DNA of 26,674 bases from NCBI GenBank assembly GCA_050732575.1, contig JBOHRF010000042.1, forward strand, positions 1-26,674. Reading direction: 5' to 3'. A model generated the notes under the pieces. That model saw only the letters and a list, made by a program, of their open reading frames with translations. It was not told where the DNA came from and did not search any database. The position numbers were made by a program, and so were the translations under genes. Within the stretch, counting starts at the first letter, position 1; each line of letters begins with the position of its first letter. The DNA comes from JBBDWZ01 sp050732575 (GTDB lineage: Bacteria; Gemmatimonadota; Gemmatimonadetes; Longimicrobiales; RSA9). Of the stretch, positions 26,586 through 26,674 are shown piece after piece.

Positions 26586-26634
26586 ATAGGCTCCTGAAGC
26601 GGGTTTGGCCGACCTGTGAGAAGGGAGTCCTCCT

Positions 26635-26674
26635 GTGCCTCGGCGCAGTCCATACACGATTCTGCTCTCGAATG
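26635..26674 (+). CDS. IS630-family-like transposase, N-terminal fragment cut by the window edge
   Basis: A GTG at 26635 with GGGAG at 26623-26627 opens a frame that reads (M)PRRSPYTILLSN to the window end. This matches the characteristic beginning of IS630-type transposases (a PRRSPYTI-like start before the helix-turn-helix). Only 13 codons are visible, so the call relies on recognising this N-terminus; the insertion-sequence end and target duplication cannot be placed. Confidence 0.55.
   Translation, partial: MPRRSPYTILLSN

Overview
The window is about 26.7 kb of GC-rich bacterial chromosome, densely coding. It looks like a Gemmatimonadota member. That assignment is inferred from the gene style: an ECF sigma/anti-sigma pair followed by HEAT proteins, a kinase with zinc ribbons, a BIG2/IPT/RCC1 lipoprotein, a secreted M64 peptidase, a MoxR/DUF58/BatA operon and a Tat-type TldD with Gly-rich inserts. 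No rRNA, tRNA, CRISPR array or complete mobile element was seen.

Layout. (1) 2-853 (+): 3' part of an exported-type M28 zinc aminopeptidase. (2) 868-5005 (-): a four-gene operon reading ECF sigma factor, anti-sigma-like membrane protein, and two related HEAT-repeat secreted proteins. The genes are coupled by a 4-base ATGA overlap and by ribosome binding sites that lie on upstream stop codons. (3) 5203-7448 (-): a Cys/Met-metabolism PLP enzyme close to actinobacterial cystathionine gamma-lyases, then two small integral membrane proteins. (4) 7644-13545 (+): a kinase operon with a transmembrane Ser/Thr kinase, a small secreted or membrane protein and a large RCC1-repeat lipoprotein, with 5-base gaps. 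(5) 13642-15876 (+): a secreted M64 metallopeptidase. (6) 15852-22968 (+): MoxR ATPase, DUF58 protein, BatA-like protein, a large membrane/helical protein and a membrane-anchored GATase-like protein, mostly overlapping. (7) 23353-26448 (+): a TldE/PmbA and TldD pair. (8) 26635-end (+): the first codons of what looks like an IS630-type transposase.

Most striking observations. The kinase carries two degenerate copies of its own N-lobe start, each followed by a zinc ribbon. The RCC1 lipoprotein has exactly 14 blades (two seven-bladed propellers), each with a cysteine pair. The TldD has a Tat signal while its partner TldE has none, and both carry independent Gly-rich inserts. Four intergenic gaps contain inverted repeats built from short motif copies, and the motif differs from gap to gap.

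How the genes may work together (inference): the window is dominated by envelope functions. Two signalling systems (ECF sigma/anti-sigma and a transmembrane kinase) sit beside exported repeat proteins, secreted peptidases and a MoxR-type chaperone system that probably works on membrane or envelope proteins.
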